Positions 56,354 to 64,000 of a DNA stretch of 64,000 bases are shown here, in pieces. A program made the position numbers and the translations under genes. How positions within the stretch are numbered: position 1 is the first letter of the stretch; every line of letters starts with the position of its first letter. The notes beneath the pieces were generated by a model that worked only from the letters and a program-made list of their open reading frames with translations, made no database searches and was not told the DNA's origin. Source of the DNA: UBA8199 sp964507045 (GTDB lineage: Bacteria > Verrucomicrobiota > Verrucomicrobiia > Limisphaerales > UBA8199); assembly GCA_964507045.1 (NCBI GenBank), contig CAZDOO010000010.1, forward strand, positions 1-64,000. The letters are read 5' to 3'.

Positions 56354-56931
56354 TCCGAAGGTCGAAACCCGAAGGCCGAAAGAAGGCCGAAAGGTAAATG
56401 CCGAAGCGCGAAACGGCACTGGGTGGGAGTAAGGGTCATTTCCTCCATATTGCGCCGAAGATGAGGTTTAGCTCCTTGGCTTCACGCCAGAGCACTCGCG
56501 CCTCCGCAGCAAGATTCTGTTCTGCCGCAGCGACCATACGAAGGAAGAACATGGCTTCTTTGGACTCCTTTCGGCTGATGCCGATCTTCTGTTTGAACTC
56601 CTTACCTGATACCGCGTCATCAGCTTCGCAGTAGTTAGCCCCGACACTCGTGCTGGCCCCTACCAGTTGGTTAATGAGTCGGTCATTTACAGAGTTGCGA
56701 GGTATCTTCTTGGCAAAGCGGATAATACTTTCACCAAACCGCGCAGTGCGTTCAGCCAGACCCTCCGGAGGTGGCGGGACCACAGGTTCGTCCTTCAGCA
56801 CCAATGGCTCCATGCATGGCTCGTCGCCCCACCGCCCATAATCGGAGCAGATGTTCGGAATTCCGCTAGCACCACCACACTCGGATTTCGCACTTCGGCC
56901 TTCTTTCGGCCTTCGGGTTTCGGCCTTCGGA
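56354..56931. repeat. 37-bp inverted heptamer arms flanking the S23 gene
   Basis: The arm at 56354-56390 (units TCCGAAGG, TCGAAAC, CCGAAGG, CCGAAAG, AAGGCCGA) and the arm at 56895-56931 are reverse complements over 37 bp with a single mismatch. Related heptamers continue inward (CCGAAGC, GCGAAAC near 56402-56415; GATTTCG, CACTTCG near 56884-56897). They enclose 504 bp that contain the four-helix-bundle gene and nothing else. The unit is heptameric, as in the other arrays. Confidence 0.93.
56436..56813 (-). CDS. Four-helix-bundle protein of the S23/IVS family
   Basis: The core FGESIIRFAKKIPRNSVNDRLINQ, then GASTSVGANYCEADDAVSG, FKQKIGISRKESKEAMFFLRM and EAKELNLIFGAIW, is the four-helix-bundle family first seen in 23S rRNA intervening sequences and common as free-standing genes. 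ATG 56813 gives 125 residues, the usual size. An ATG at 56954 overlaps the stop of the upstream gene (ATGA) and would add about 47 residues partly encoded by the heptamer arm, so coupled translation is also possible. Molecular function is unknown; diversity-generating retroelements use a related protein (Avd), but no reverse transcriptase is nearby. Confidence 0.85.
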   Translation of the reverse strand: MEPLVLKDEPVVPPPPEGLAERTARFGESIIRFAKKIPRNSVNDRLINQLVGASTSVGANYCEADDAVSGKEFKQKIGISRKESKEAMFFLRMVAAAEQNLAAEARVLWREAKELNLIFGAIWRK

Positions 56932-56950
56932 TCTAGTCTCCCAGGTTCTT

Positions 56951-59353
56951 TCATACCACCTCCACCGCACCATGCGGGCACACCTGCCGGCAGGAATCGC
57001 AGCGCGTGCATTTCTCCAGGTTAATCACGTGCCGGGCGTAGGGCGTCATGGGGATGGCGTCCGCCGGACAATGCTGGGCGCAAAGGGTGCAGCCGGTGCA
57101 GTTATCGCGCACGCGGTACTTGATGAGCGCCTTGCACTTGCCGGCCGGGCAGCGGCCTTGCAGGTGCGCTTCGTACTCCTCGCGGAAGTACCGCAGCGTG
57201 GTCAGCACCGGGTTGGGCGCGGTTTTGCCCAGCCCGCAGAGACTTCCCGCGGCTACCTGGGGCGCCAATCGCTCCAGCTCTTGCAGGTGCTTGCGGGTGG
57301 CGTGCCCGGCGCAGAGGAGATCGAGCAGCTCAAGCATCCGCTTGGTGCCGATGCGGCAGAAGGTGCACTTGCCGCAGGACTGATTCTGCGTGAACTGCAG
57401 AAAATAGCGCGCGATATCCACCATGCAGGCGGTGTCGTCGAGCACCACCATGCCGCCGGAGCCCATGATCGCGCCGATGTCGCGCAGCGATTCGTAGTCC
57501 ACTGGCGTATCGGCCAGGCGCGCTGGCACACAACCGCCCGAAGGCCCGCCGATCTGGACCGCCTTAAACGTGCGCCCGGCAACGACGCCACCGCCGATCT
57601 CCTCGACGATCTGCCGGAGGGTGGTGCCCATGGGAACTTCAATTAGCCCGGCGCGCCGCACTTTGCCGGCCAGCGAGAACACTTTGGTGCCCTTGCTGCT
57701 GGCGGTCCCGATGCCGGCAAATGCTTCGGCGCCGCGGCGAATGATCCAGGGCACCATCGCCAAGGTCTCAACGTTGTTGATGAGCGTGGGCTTGCCCCAC
57801 AGACCGGACTGCGCGGGGAACGGCGGGCGCAAGCGGGGCATGCCGCGCCGTCCCTCGACGGAGGCGATCAAGGCCGTCTCCTCGCCGCAGACGAAAGCGC
57901 CCGCGCCCTCCTTGATGGAGATGCGCAGCGGATAGTTGCTTCCCAGCAGATGCTCCCCGAGCCAGCCCCGCTGCTCGCACTCGGCCAGTGCGGCCCGCAC
58001 CCGCTGCAAGGCCTGGGGATACTCGTGGCGGATGTAGAAGATGGCCTCGTGGGCGCCAATCGCCACGGCGGCGATCGCCAGCCCTTCGAGGACGCGATAA
58101 GGGAAGGACTCAAGGATCATCCGATCCATGAACGCGCCCGGGTCGCCCTCGTCGCCGTTGCAGATGACATACTTGGTCTCGCCGGGCTGCTGGTGGACCA
58201 TGCGCCACTTCTTGCCCGTGGGAAAACCCGCCCCCCCACGTCCGCGCAAGCCGGAGCGTTCGATAGTCCCGATGATATTCTCCGACGAGAGTGTGGCTCC
58301 GGCGGGGCTGGAAGCCTGCGTTGCGCGAAGCGGACGCTCGACTCCGAGGCAACGCGCCAATGCCGCAAAGGCGTCCTGCGCCAGGTGCTCGTCCAGGTCC
58401 AGCGGGTCGAGGCGGCCATAGTGCTCCATGGCGATATGGACCTGCCGTCCGAAGAAAGCCCGGACACCGGGATCGTCCTGATTGACTGTGAGGCTGCCGG
58501 GCTGCGGCGCCGCCAAATCCTCTTCCACCAGCAGGCTATCCACCACCCGCGTCCAAAGCCGCGTCAGGCGCCGCGCCAGGCCCCGCGGGCGGAAGTGAGC
58601 TTGCACCAGCTTGCCGGCCTGGTCCGGGGTCAGCCCGTCGTAGGTCACGTTCGGCTTGCCCGGAAGGGCGACTTCGACCATGGGTGTGCGATAGCAGGCG
58701 CCGACGCAGCCGACGCGTTTCACCGTGGCATTCACGCCGTGGAGCGCGAGGCTCTGCTGCAGGGCCTGATACGAGCGATCCGTTCCCTTGGCCGCGCAAC
58801 ACGAGTCCAGGCAGACCCGGATCTCCGCGCCGCCGTTCCGAGGCTGGGGCGTGCTGATGGCCGGCTTGGCGGCGGCTGCGTTTCGCCGGCTCGCCAGGAA
58901 GTCACGGATGGTGCCCGGCACCTTCTCCGCCGCCGCGTAGCCAAACGTCTCCCCCTCGATGCGCACCACCGGGGCGAGCGTGCAGCAGCCGAGGCACGCG
59001 ACCCGCTCGATGGTAAAACGCCGGTCGGCGTCCGTGTCCGAGCCTTCGGCGATGCGCAAGTGGCGGCGCAACGCCTCCTCGACCCGCTCCGAGCCGCCGA
59101 CGTGGCAAGCCGTGCCGTGGCACACGTGCACAATGTGTTTGCCGCCCGCGGTGTGGCGGAACATGTCGTAGAATGTCGCGACCCCGCTAATGTCCGCAGC
59201 CGTGATTTGGGTAACCGCGCAGACGCGCCTCAGGGCTTCCTCCGGCAGGTAGCCGTAGTGATCCTGTATGGCCTGAAGGATGGGGATGGCCGCATCAGGC
59301 GAGCGACCGATGCGTTCCACCGCCTCATCTACGAATTGCAGGTCAATGCTCAT
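56951..59353 (-). CDS. NuoE-thioredoxin-like-NuoF fusion, NADH-oxidising subunit
   Basis: The 800-residue protein fuses three modules. Residues 1-155 are NuoE-like with [2Fe-2S] ligands Cys78, Cys83, Cys120, Cys124. Residues 175-255 are a second thioredoxin-like [2Fe-2S] domain (Cys181, Cys186, Cys216, Cys220; HndB-like). The rest is NuoF-like with GRGGAGFPTGKKW, CNGDEGDPGAFMDR, the 4Fe-4S SCGKCTFCRIG (about 661) and two C-terminal ferredoxin clusters (CTGCTLCAQHCP, CTRCDSCRQVCP). This is the HndABC/HydB-type NAD(H)-FMN module, normally two or three polypeptides. It starts 3 bp after the PQQ gene stop. With the GltD-like fusion it could form a soluble NAD(P)H/ferredoxin enzyme. Confidence 0.9.
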   Translation of the reverse strand: MSIDLQFVDEAVERIGRSPDAAIPILQAIQDHYGYLPEEALRRVCAVTQITAADISGVATFYDMFRHTAGGKHIVHVCHGTACHVGGSERVEEALRRHLRIAEGSDTDADRRFTIERVACLGCCTLAPVVRIEGETFGYAAAEKVPGTIRDFLASRRNAAAAKPAISTPQPRNGGAEIRVCLDSCCAAKGTDRSYQALQQSLALHGVNATVKRVGCVGACYRTPMVEVALPGKPNVTYDGLTPDQAGKLVQAHFRPRGLARRLTRLWTRVVDSLLVEEDLAAPQPGSLTVNQDDPGVRAFFGRQVHIAMEHYGRLDPLDLDEHLAQDAFAALARCLGVERPLRATQASSPAGATLSSENIIGTIERSGLRGRGGAGFPTGKKWRMVHQQPGETKYVICNGDEGDPGAFMDRMILESFPYRVLEGLAIAAVAIGAHEAIFYIRHEYPQALQRVRAALAECEQRGWLGEHLLGSNYPLRISIKEGAGAFVCGEETALIASVEGRRGMPRLRPPFPAQSGLWGKPTLINNVETLAMVPWIIRRGAEAFAGIGTASSKGTKVFSLAGKVRRAGLIEVPMGTTLRQIVEEIGGGVVAGRTFKAVQIGGPSGGCVPARLADTPVDYESLRDIGAIMGSGGMVVLDDTACMVDIARYFLQFTQNQSCGKCTFCRIGTKRMLELLDLLCAGHATRKHLQELERLAPQVAAGSLCGLGKTAPNPVLTTLRYFREEYEAHLQGRCPAGKCKALIKYRVRDNCTGCTLCAQHCPADAIPMTPYARHVINLEKCTRCDSCRQVCPHGAVEVV

Positions 59354-59356
59354 GAA

Positions 59357-61171
59357 TCATGGCACGGACTTCGGACTTCGCGCTTCCCCGAGACACCACA
59401 CATTGGTCAACCCTCTCAGGAATATCCTGTCTTGGGCGAACGCGGGGCTGGCATGAAAAGCATCGCTCATCTCGGTGCGAAACAGTTCTTTGAACTGCCG
59501 CGCGGCTGCGATTACTACCGCCGTCCCCTTCTGGCCGAAGAGATACAGCCTGTCCCCGGCCAGGCTCGGGGAGGCGTGGCATTCCATTTCAAAGTCATGG
59601 TCCCACTGCTTTTTGCCGTCCTTCGCGTCGAGGCACGTCAACATGCCCGAGGTGGTGAGGGCGAAGACCAGTTCGCCGTTGCTGGTGGGGCTGGTGACAT
59701 CCGGCACGTTGTCTTCGTAAGCCCAAACCAGGTGGGTCTTGGTCACGTCGCCTTGCCCATTCGGGCGAATAGCCAGCAACTTCTCCGAGGGGCTGGCTAC
59801 GAACAGCAGACCGCCGGCGAACACCGGCGAGGGGGTGATCTCCCCATTCAGGCATTCGGCCCGCCAAAGCTCCGCGCCATCCGCCGCCCCGTAGGCGATA
59901 ACGCACGGAAGTGCCAGCGTGACCACCTGCGCTTTTTCTCCAACCTCGATGACGATTGGGCTGGCCCAGGAAGCGCCCGTTTTGCGCGGGCGCTGCCAGA
60001 CGACTTGGCCCGTGCGGCCGTCCAGGGCGTAGAGCTTGGAATTGCCGTCCTCGTTGTCTCCCTGATCGAGTTGCACGATCAACCGGTCGCGCCATGTGGC
60101 CAGCGAGGTGGCATGGCCATAGGGATTCTTGAGCGCGCCAAAGCTCTTGGACCAGGCTGGTTGGCCTTCCAGCGTGAAAGCGGCGCAATCGCCGTTCGCG
60201 AATATCGCATAGACGCGCCGCCCATCCGTGGCCATGGTGGAAGCCGCATAGCCGGTGGACTCCGGCACATCGGCGTGGGCCGGGCTGCCGGGACCACTCG
60301 CTACCGGTTGCTGCCAAAGAGTCTTGCCGGTGCCGGCGTCCAGGCAGACAACCTCGCGTTTGCGGGCGTCGCCACCCGAGAAGAAGACCCGATCTCCCCA
60401 GATAATTGGCGAGCCAAAACCCCAAGTCGGAACCGGGACCTTCCAGGCGACGCCTGCGCCGGTCTTCGTGTCCCAAGCGGTCGGCGCATTGGTGCGCACC
60501 GAGACGCCGCTGCCGTCGGCCCCGCGGAAACGGGGCCAGTTCTGCTGGAGTTCCTGGAGCGAGGCCGCGTTGCCGGCCTGTGCTTGTTCCGTGGGGTGCG
60601 ATTCCTGCGCGTCGGCACCAAGCGACCTCTCCAAATCGCCCGTCCGCCTGGGCAAGGTTGGGCTGAGGCAAAGGCTCAGCAGGAAGAGGCCTCCCCCTAC
60701 GGCGGCGCCGCTGGCTGCTACCGACCATCGCGCCCGGGCAGCGGCGCGCACAGATTGGTCCGGCTCGTCAGCCTTCGGCTTGGGCATCGGGAATCGCCTC
60801 TGGCAACGGGCGCCTTGCGAAACCGCCAGGACGAATAGGACCACCGCACCCAGGAGCAGATAAACGCCGAACTCCATCTGCGATAAATGGCGAAAGTAGC
60901 GCTGGCGGAGCTGCAAGTCGAGCTGGCGGATGCTCTCCTTGAGCTGCTTGTCGGCTGGACTGAGCCGCAGTTGCTCTTTGCAGGCCCTGAGCTGGGGTGA
61001 CTTCAGCGGGTCATCCGCCCTGGCCCTGACGTGTCCGGCCAGCAGGTTCATGCCCACCAGCAAAGCGAACACGCCGGCAATCCATGCCGCCAGCCGCCAC
61101 GCCCGGCCAGCGGCTTCCACACCGCTTTGGCGTGACATGGCACCAGTTTCGGCTTGGAACGCAGTTGCCAC
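59357..61171 (-). CDS. Membrane-anchored PQQ-like beta-propeller protein
   Basis: The protein (604 residues from GTG 61171; 593 from ATG 61138) has three N-terminal hydrophobic segments (AWIAGVFALLVGMNLLAG, YLLLGAVVLFVLAVS, AAVGGGLFLLSLCLS), then WPRFRGADGSGVS and repeated propeller blades (VVCLDAGTGKTLWQQ, YALDGRTGQVVWQR, CLDAKDGKKQWD). Such proteins are common in Verrucomicrobia and Planctomycetes and usually lack bound PQQ; a scaffold or electron-chain role is possible. GTG 61171 is 3 bp from the upstream stop. The last residues (GEARSPKSVP) are read from a heptamer array next to the following gene's start. Confidence 0.78.
   Translation of the reverse strand: MATAFQAETGAMSRQSGVEAAGRAWRLAAWIAGVFALLVGMNLLAGHVRARADDPLKSPQLRACKEQLRLSPADKQLKESIRQLDLQLRQRYFRHLSQMEFGVYLLLGAVVLFVLAVSQGARCQRRFPMPKPKADEPDQSVRAAARARWSVAASGAAVGGGLFLLSLCLSPTLPRRTGDLERSLGADAQESHPTEQAQAGNAASLQELQQNWPRFRGADGSGVSVRTNAPTAWDTKTGAGVAWKVPVPTWGFGSPIIWGDRVFFSGGDARKREVVCLDAGTGKTLWQQPVASGPGSPAHADVPESTGYAASTMATDGRRVYAIFANGDCAAFTLEGQPAWSKSFGALKNPYGHATSLATWRDRLIVQLDQGDNEDGNSKLYALDGRTGQVVWQRPRKTGASWASPIVIEVGEKAQVVTLALPCVIAYGAADGAELWRAECLNGEITPSPVFAGGLLFVASPSEKLLAIRPNGQGDVTKTHLVWAYEDNVPDVTSPTSNGELVFALTTSGMLTCLDAKDGKKQWDHDFEMECHASPSLAGDRLYLFGQKGTAVVIAAARQFKELFRTEMSDAFHASPAFAQDRIFLRGLTNVWCLGEARSPKSVP
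59366..59386. repeat. Heptamer array at the PQQ-protein/NuoEF-fusion junction
   Basis: GGACTTC, GGACTTC, GCGCTTC on the + strand encode the C-terminal residues of the PQQ protein on the minus strand, 13 bp before the ATG of the next gene. It is a short array of the GAAGTCC type. Confidence 0.7.
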
Positions 61172-61174
61172 GGG

Positions 61175-62593
61175 TCAGCTCCGGTCCGAGTCTTGCGAAA
61201 TTGGGGTTGCAGGCATTCCTGCAGCCGGCACAGGTGCCGGCGCCAATCCGCGCCGGACCAGTTCATTCGGGCAGAATTCGAAGCAACGCGCGCATGCGAA
61301 ACACTCGCCGCGGGCCGGTTCGTAGTCGGTGCGCCGGCGACGAACCGACAGACTGATCAGCTTCGCGCCAATCACCAGCCCGACCCAGGCGCCGAAAACC
61401 CATCCGCCCACGGCGAACTTGCGCTGGACGGCCGCTGCCTCGGTCAGAGTCTCCTTTGATGTCTGCCGTGCGCGTTCCAGCGCCAGGTCCTCGGGCGATA
61501 GCGCGCCGAACCTGGGTGCGGCGCCCTGGGCTCGCACCAACTGGTCTGCCAGGCTAACCGCCGGATGGAGCCGTGACGCGGGCGTGCTGAATTGGAACCC
61601 CAGCCAGCCGCCGCCGGCCAGGAGGAGCGGCGTGAGCGCCAGCAGCCAGGCCAGGCGCCGGCGGTCTTGGGCCAGGGTTTGGGTGCCGGTTGAGCTGGCT
61701 TGAGGCTCGCGCATGGCACCGAAGGGGCATGACGCTTCACACAGCCGGCATTGCGTGCAGTAGTCCGGCGTTACCCGCACGCGCCATTTCGCGACCACCG
61801 CGGCCAGTTTGAGCAGCGCGCCGTACGGGCATAGAAACCGGCAGTAGGGCCGGCCCACGAACATCCCCAGCACGACCAGCGCCGCGCCGCTCAACACCAT
61901 CAGTGTGCGCCCGCTAAGGCGGAAGATGGGCACGAAGGGATCATACTCGCAGATGATAAAGGCGCTGCCGGTGGCGGCGAAGAGCACCCCCGCACCCAGG
62001 TAGATGTAAGGCACCACGCTCAGCGCCTGCTCCAGCCAGGCCGGCACCTTGAGCGGTTTGAGCAGCACGAGGTCCTGCAGGGCGCCATGCGGACAGACGC
62101 CCGCACAGAAAGTTCGCCCCGCAAGGAGCGCCAATACCAACGGCAGGACGAAAAAGGCGAGTACACCCAGCGGTACCGAATAGGATCGATCGCAGAGCGC
62201 CAGCGAGACGTTCTGCAGCGAGCCAATGGCGCAAACGCAGCCCTTGCGCCAGAACCCGAAGTAGAGCAGCGAGAAGACCGAAAGCATCATCAGCCCCTTG
62301 CGCGAGCGCCGCTGATAGACCAGCCAGGTTGCCAGCCCCAGGGCAGCCGCCAGCACCGCGACATCGAGATACTCTGCGAATAAAGCCCGCGCGGGAGGGG
62401 TGGTGGTAATTGGCAATTGGTGCCCGCTCTCAAAGTCCGGGGGCGGAAAGCGCTGTTCGGCGAAGGCGCAGACTGCGGACACCAGCAGGACACTCAACCG
62501 GAGCAGCCATTTGCAATAGGCAGCTCGAGCGCCGCCAGCCGTCGCCCGTGCGCCGCGCCCATCGCTAATAGCCAATCGCCAATGGTGGATCAT
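61175..62593 (-). CDS. NapH/NosR-like polytopic 4Fe-4S protein
   Basis: The 472-residue membrane protein has CAGVCPHGALQD and CRFLCPYGALLK, the CxxxCP motifs of NapH/NosR/RdhC-type proteins, then CTQCRLCEASCP and a C-terminal CFACARCFEFCP cluster, with about six membrane helices. It lacks the large N-terminal FMN domain of true NosR. It would carry electrons between quinol and periplasmic or cytoplasmic Fe-S partners. The first residues (MIHHWRLAISDGRG) are read from a heptamer array. It begins directly after the ferredoxin stop, with no gap, and ends 3 bp before the PQQ gene. Confidence 0.85.
   Translation of the reverse strand: MIHHWRLAISDGRGARATAGGARAAYCKWLLRLSVLLVSAVCAFAEQRFPPPDFESGHQLPITTTPPARALFAEYLDVAVLAAALGLATWLVYQRRSRKGLMMLSVFSLLYFGFWRKGCVCAIGSLQNVSLALCDRSYSVPLGVLAFFVLPLVLALLAGRTFCAGVCPHGALQDLVLLKPLKVPAWLEQALSVVPYIYLGAGVLFAATGSAFIICEYDPFVPIFRLSGRTLMVLSGAALVVLGMFVGRPYCRFLCPYGALLKLAAVVAKWRVRVTPDYCTQCRLCEASCPFGAMREPQASSTGTQTLAQDRRRLAWLLALTPLLLAGGGWLGFQFSTPASRLHPAVSLADQLVRAQGAAPRFGALSPEDLALERARQTSKETLTEAAAVQRKFAVGGWVFGAWVGLVIGAKLISLSVRRRRTDYEPARGECFACARCFEFCPNELVRRGLAPAPVPAAGMPATPISQDSDRS
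62564..62584. repeat. Heptamer array at the start of the NapH/NosR-like gene
   Basis: GCTAATA, GCCAATC, GCCAATG on the + strand lie at the very start of the minus-strand gene and are translated. A short related pair GTAATTG, GCAATTG at 62406-62419 is in inverted orientation 145 bp away within the same gene. Confidence 0.65.
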
Positions 62594-63166
62594 CTAGTGG
62601 GTGTTGGTCTTGAGCAGATAAGGCTGGTCGGCCGGTACGCGGCGGAAGGCGTCGCCGGCGCAGACCTTCGAGATGGCGCATTCGTTGCAGTTCAGGCAGC
62701 GATCATGCCGCACCTGCAGGAAGAGCGAGCCATTACCGAAGCGGTTGCAGCCCTCGACGCACTTGGCGCAGCCGATGCAGAGCCGCTCATCAATCGTGTA
62801 TTCGTAATAGGGGTCTTCGACGTAAGTCCGGTTGATGGCCGAGGTGGGGCACAGGCAATTCTCCGCACCCGTGTTGAGGTCGTTGGGCTCGGGCTCAAAG
62901 TAGCCGGTGCAGAGCTGGCAATAGCCGCAGATGGCGAAAGCGTGGACGCATTTGACGGCGGATTGCTCGAGCACGCAATGGGTGGCGCAATTGCCGCAGC
63001 GCACGCACTTCTGCGGGTCAATCTGCCAGACCGTGCCCCTGGCCGAGCTTCGCCCGGCGACTACTCCCAGCAAGCCCCCGAGTCCCGCGAACCCAGCCGC
63101 ACGGGCGCCGTCGCGCAGGAACTGGCGTCGTGTCACCGGCGGCTGCTTCTGGGAGTCGGTGTTCAC
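62594..63166 (-). CDS. Tat-exported multi-cluster ferredoxin (NapG-like)
   Basis: The 190-residue protein has a twin-arginine signal (TRRQFLRDGARAAGFAGLGGLLG) and several Cys groups: CVRCGNCATHC, CGYCQLC, CIGCAKCVEGC and CLNCNECAISKVC, enough for about four [4Fe-4S] clusters. NapG-type proteins of this kind form a quinol dehydrogenase with NapH-like membrane proteins, and the next gene is such a protein. The start is GTG 63166, overlapping the TGA of the upstream NHL gene (GTGA). This fits a periplasmic electron carrier. Confidence 0.87.
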   Translation of the reverse strand: MNTDSQKQPPVTRRQFLRDGARAAGFAGLGGLLGVVAGRSSARGTVWQIDPQKCVRCGNCATHCVLEQSAVKCVHAFAICGYCQLCTGYFEPEPNDLNTGAENCLCPTSAINRTYVEDPYYEYTIDERLCIGCAKCVEGCNRFGNGSLFLQVRHDRCLNCNECAISKVCAGDAFRRVPADQPYLLKTNTH

Positions 63167-64000
63167 GCTTTGTGCTTCATGATGCGCACGTTGTTGGCGA
63201 ACAGGTCGAGAATGTAGATGCGCTGTTGCGAATCCACGGCTGCATCCAGCCCGCCCAGCAGGCCGTCCGAGCGGGTCTTGAGCGCGCCCGCCTTGGCATT
63301 CTCGAAAAACGTTTCGACCCCGGCGACGACCGACTCGAAGGCGCCTTGCGGCGAGTAGATCTTTACCCGCGGCAGTCCCTTCTCGCAGGTCACATGGCGT
63401 CCATCCGGCAGCAGGGCCAGGCCGATGGGATTGCAGCAGCCGCAGAGCCCGTCAATGGCCGCCGAGGGTTTGCCCCAGAAGAACTCCAGGTCGCCGTTCA
63501 GGGTGTATGCCTCCACGCGATGGTGCCCGGTGTTGTTGACGCGCAGCAGACCATCGCGCGCCAGCTTTACATCGAGATAGGGGCTGGGCACGACCAGGCC
63601 GGGAATGTTGCGATCCTTGCTCCGCTCGCCAAGGCGCCCGACCAGCTTGCCGGACCTGTCGAACCGCAGCACAACGCGGTTGCCGGAATCCGCGGCGAAG
63701 ACATCCCCTTCTGCGACCGCCAGGCCGGTCAGCCAAGTCCGTTTGCCGGGGGCTTGCCACGTCGCGAGGCGCTTGCCGGTGCGGTCGAACACTTCCACAT
63801 GATCCTGAACTCCGGCATAAAGAGTCCCCTCGGCGGCGATTGTCACACAACGAACCGCGGCCGCGCAGGGAATCTCACTGATGCGGTCCCCGGCACGGTC
63901 CAGTACGGTCACGGCGTCGGCGGCCGCGATGTAAACGCGGTCATCCGGGCCAATGACGATGCGGCGAGGGTTCGGGGCGGGGCAGGGGAACTGGCCGACC
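63163..64000 (-). CDS. NHL-repeat beta-propeller protein, 5' end outside window
   Basis: The frame is open through the right edge of the window (VGQFPCPAPNPRRIVIGPDDRVYIAAADAV), so the GTG at 63912 is probably internal. The visible 278 residues carry NHL-like blades (VEVFDRTGKRLATW, GDVFAADSGNRVVLRFDRSGKLVGRLG, VEAYTLNGDLEFFW, VKIYSPQGAFESVVAG). It is the first visible gene of the minus-strand redox operon. A CGCCNPIG segment may bind a metal. Its role is probably structural or ligand-binding. Confidence 0.82.
   Translation of the reverse strand, partial: VGQFPCPAPNPRRIVIGPDDRVYIAAADAVTVLDRAGDRISEIPCAAAVRCVTIAAEGTLYAGVQDHVEVFDRTGKRLATWQAPGKRTWLTGLAVAEGDVFAADSGNRVVLRFDRSGKLVGRLGERSKDRNIPGLVVPSPYLDVKLARDGLLRVNNTGHHRVEAYTLNGDLEFFWGKPSAAIDGLCGCCNPIGLALLPDGRHVTCEKGLPRVKIYSPQGAFESVVAGVETFFENAKAGALKTRSDGLLGGLDAAVDSQQRIYILDLFANNVRIMKHKA

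Noticed and set aside
56436..56813. 23S rRNA intervening sequence because of the S23-family protein
   Set aside because: No rRNA sequence flanks it; the gene is in a redox operon, so it is a free-standing family member.
56436..56813. Diversity-generating retroelement (Avd-like four-helix-bundle gene)
   Set aside because: No reverse transcriptase, template repeat or variable repeat was found in the window.
57950..60838. 962-codon plus-strand frame opposite the NuoEF fusion and PQQ genes
   Set aside because: Antisense to two confident genes with conserved motifs, with composition typical of GC-rich shadows.

Overview
The window looks like a chromosomal piece of a high-GC, didermic bacterium of the Verrucomicrobia (Limisphaerales/Pedosphaera-like) type. 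The basis is the mix of a PEP-CTERM protein, very large Thr/Asn-rich secreted proteins, a cassette of type II/IV pseudopilins with a giant companion protein, a futalosine-pathway menaquinone pair, and start sites that mostly lack Shine-Dalgarno sequences. The lineage is inferred from gene content; no rRNA or tRNA gene was seen.

Layout. 1-4.3 kb: tail of a transposase, a secreted modular metallophosphoesterase, and a lone acetolactate synthase small subunit (ilvN). 4.7-9.2 kb: outer-membrane channel plus CzcA-type RND pump, with no adaptor gene. 9.2-11.0 kb: DUF5009-type membrane protein and a small unrecognised protein. 11.7-17.7 kb: GspE/PilB, PilT, a second GspE/PilB and GspF/PilC. 17.7-18.9 kb: a long hairpin and a BrnT/BrnA-like toxin-antitoxin pair split by an inverted repeat array. 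18.9-27.7 kb: five pseudopilins and a 1349-residue protein, mostly joined by ATGA/GTGA overlaps. 27.7-44.8 kb: two giant S8 peptidases with a PEP-CTERM protein between them. 45-50 kb: uvrA, mqnE, mqnA. 50.1-53.3 kb: a hypothetical gene and ftsK on the minus strand. 53.3-54.25 kb: a non-coding stretch holding a MITE-like palindromic element. 54.25-64 kb: a minus-strand redox operon running NHL protein, Tat ferredoxin, NapH/NosR-like protein, PQQ-propeller protein, NuoE-Trx-NuoF fusion, four-helix-bundle (S23/IVS) protein, and a [2Fe-2S]-GltD-ferredoxin fusion.

How the genes work together. The motor ATPases, GspF, pseudopilins and large surface proteins form a secretion/pilus-like block whose secretin and GspC/L/M parts lie outside the window. 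The distal operon would move electrons between NAD(P)H, ferredoxin-like centres and a membrane or periplasmic Fe-S chain.

The most unusual feature cuts across the genes: a population of very short-period repeat arrays. Heptamer arrays (GAATGCA, ACCACGC, CCTTCAT, CCGAAGG and related types) sit mostly just inside start codons, where they are translated as leader peptides of the pseudopilins and others. One is embedded in frame in uvrA, and 37-bp inverted heptamer arms flank the S23 gene. Three larger inverted arrays have periods of 9 nt (between brnT and brnA) and 11 nt (after gspF, and inside the MITE-like element). They look like one insertion process acting at gene boundaries.
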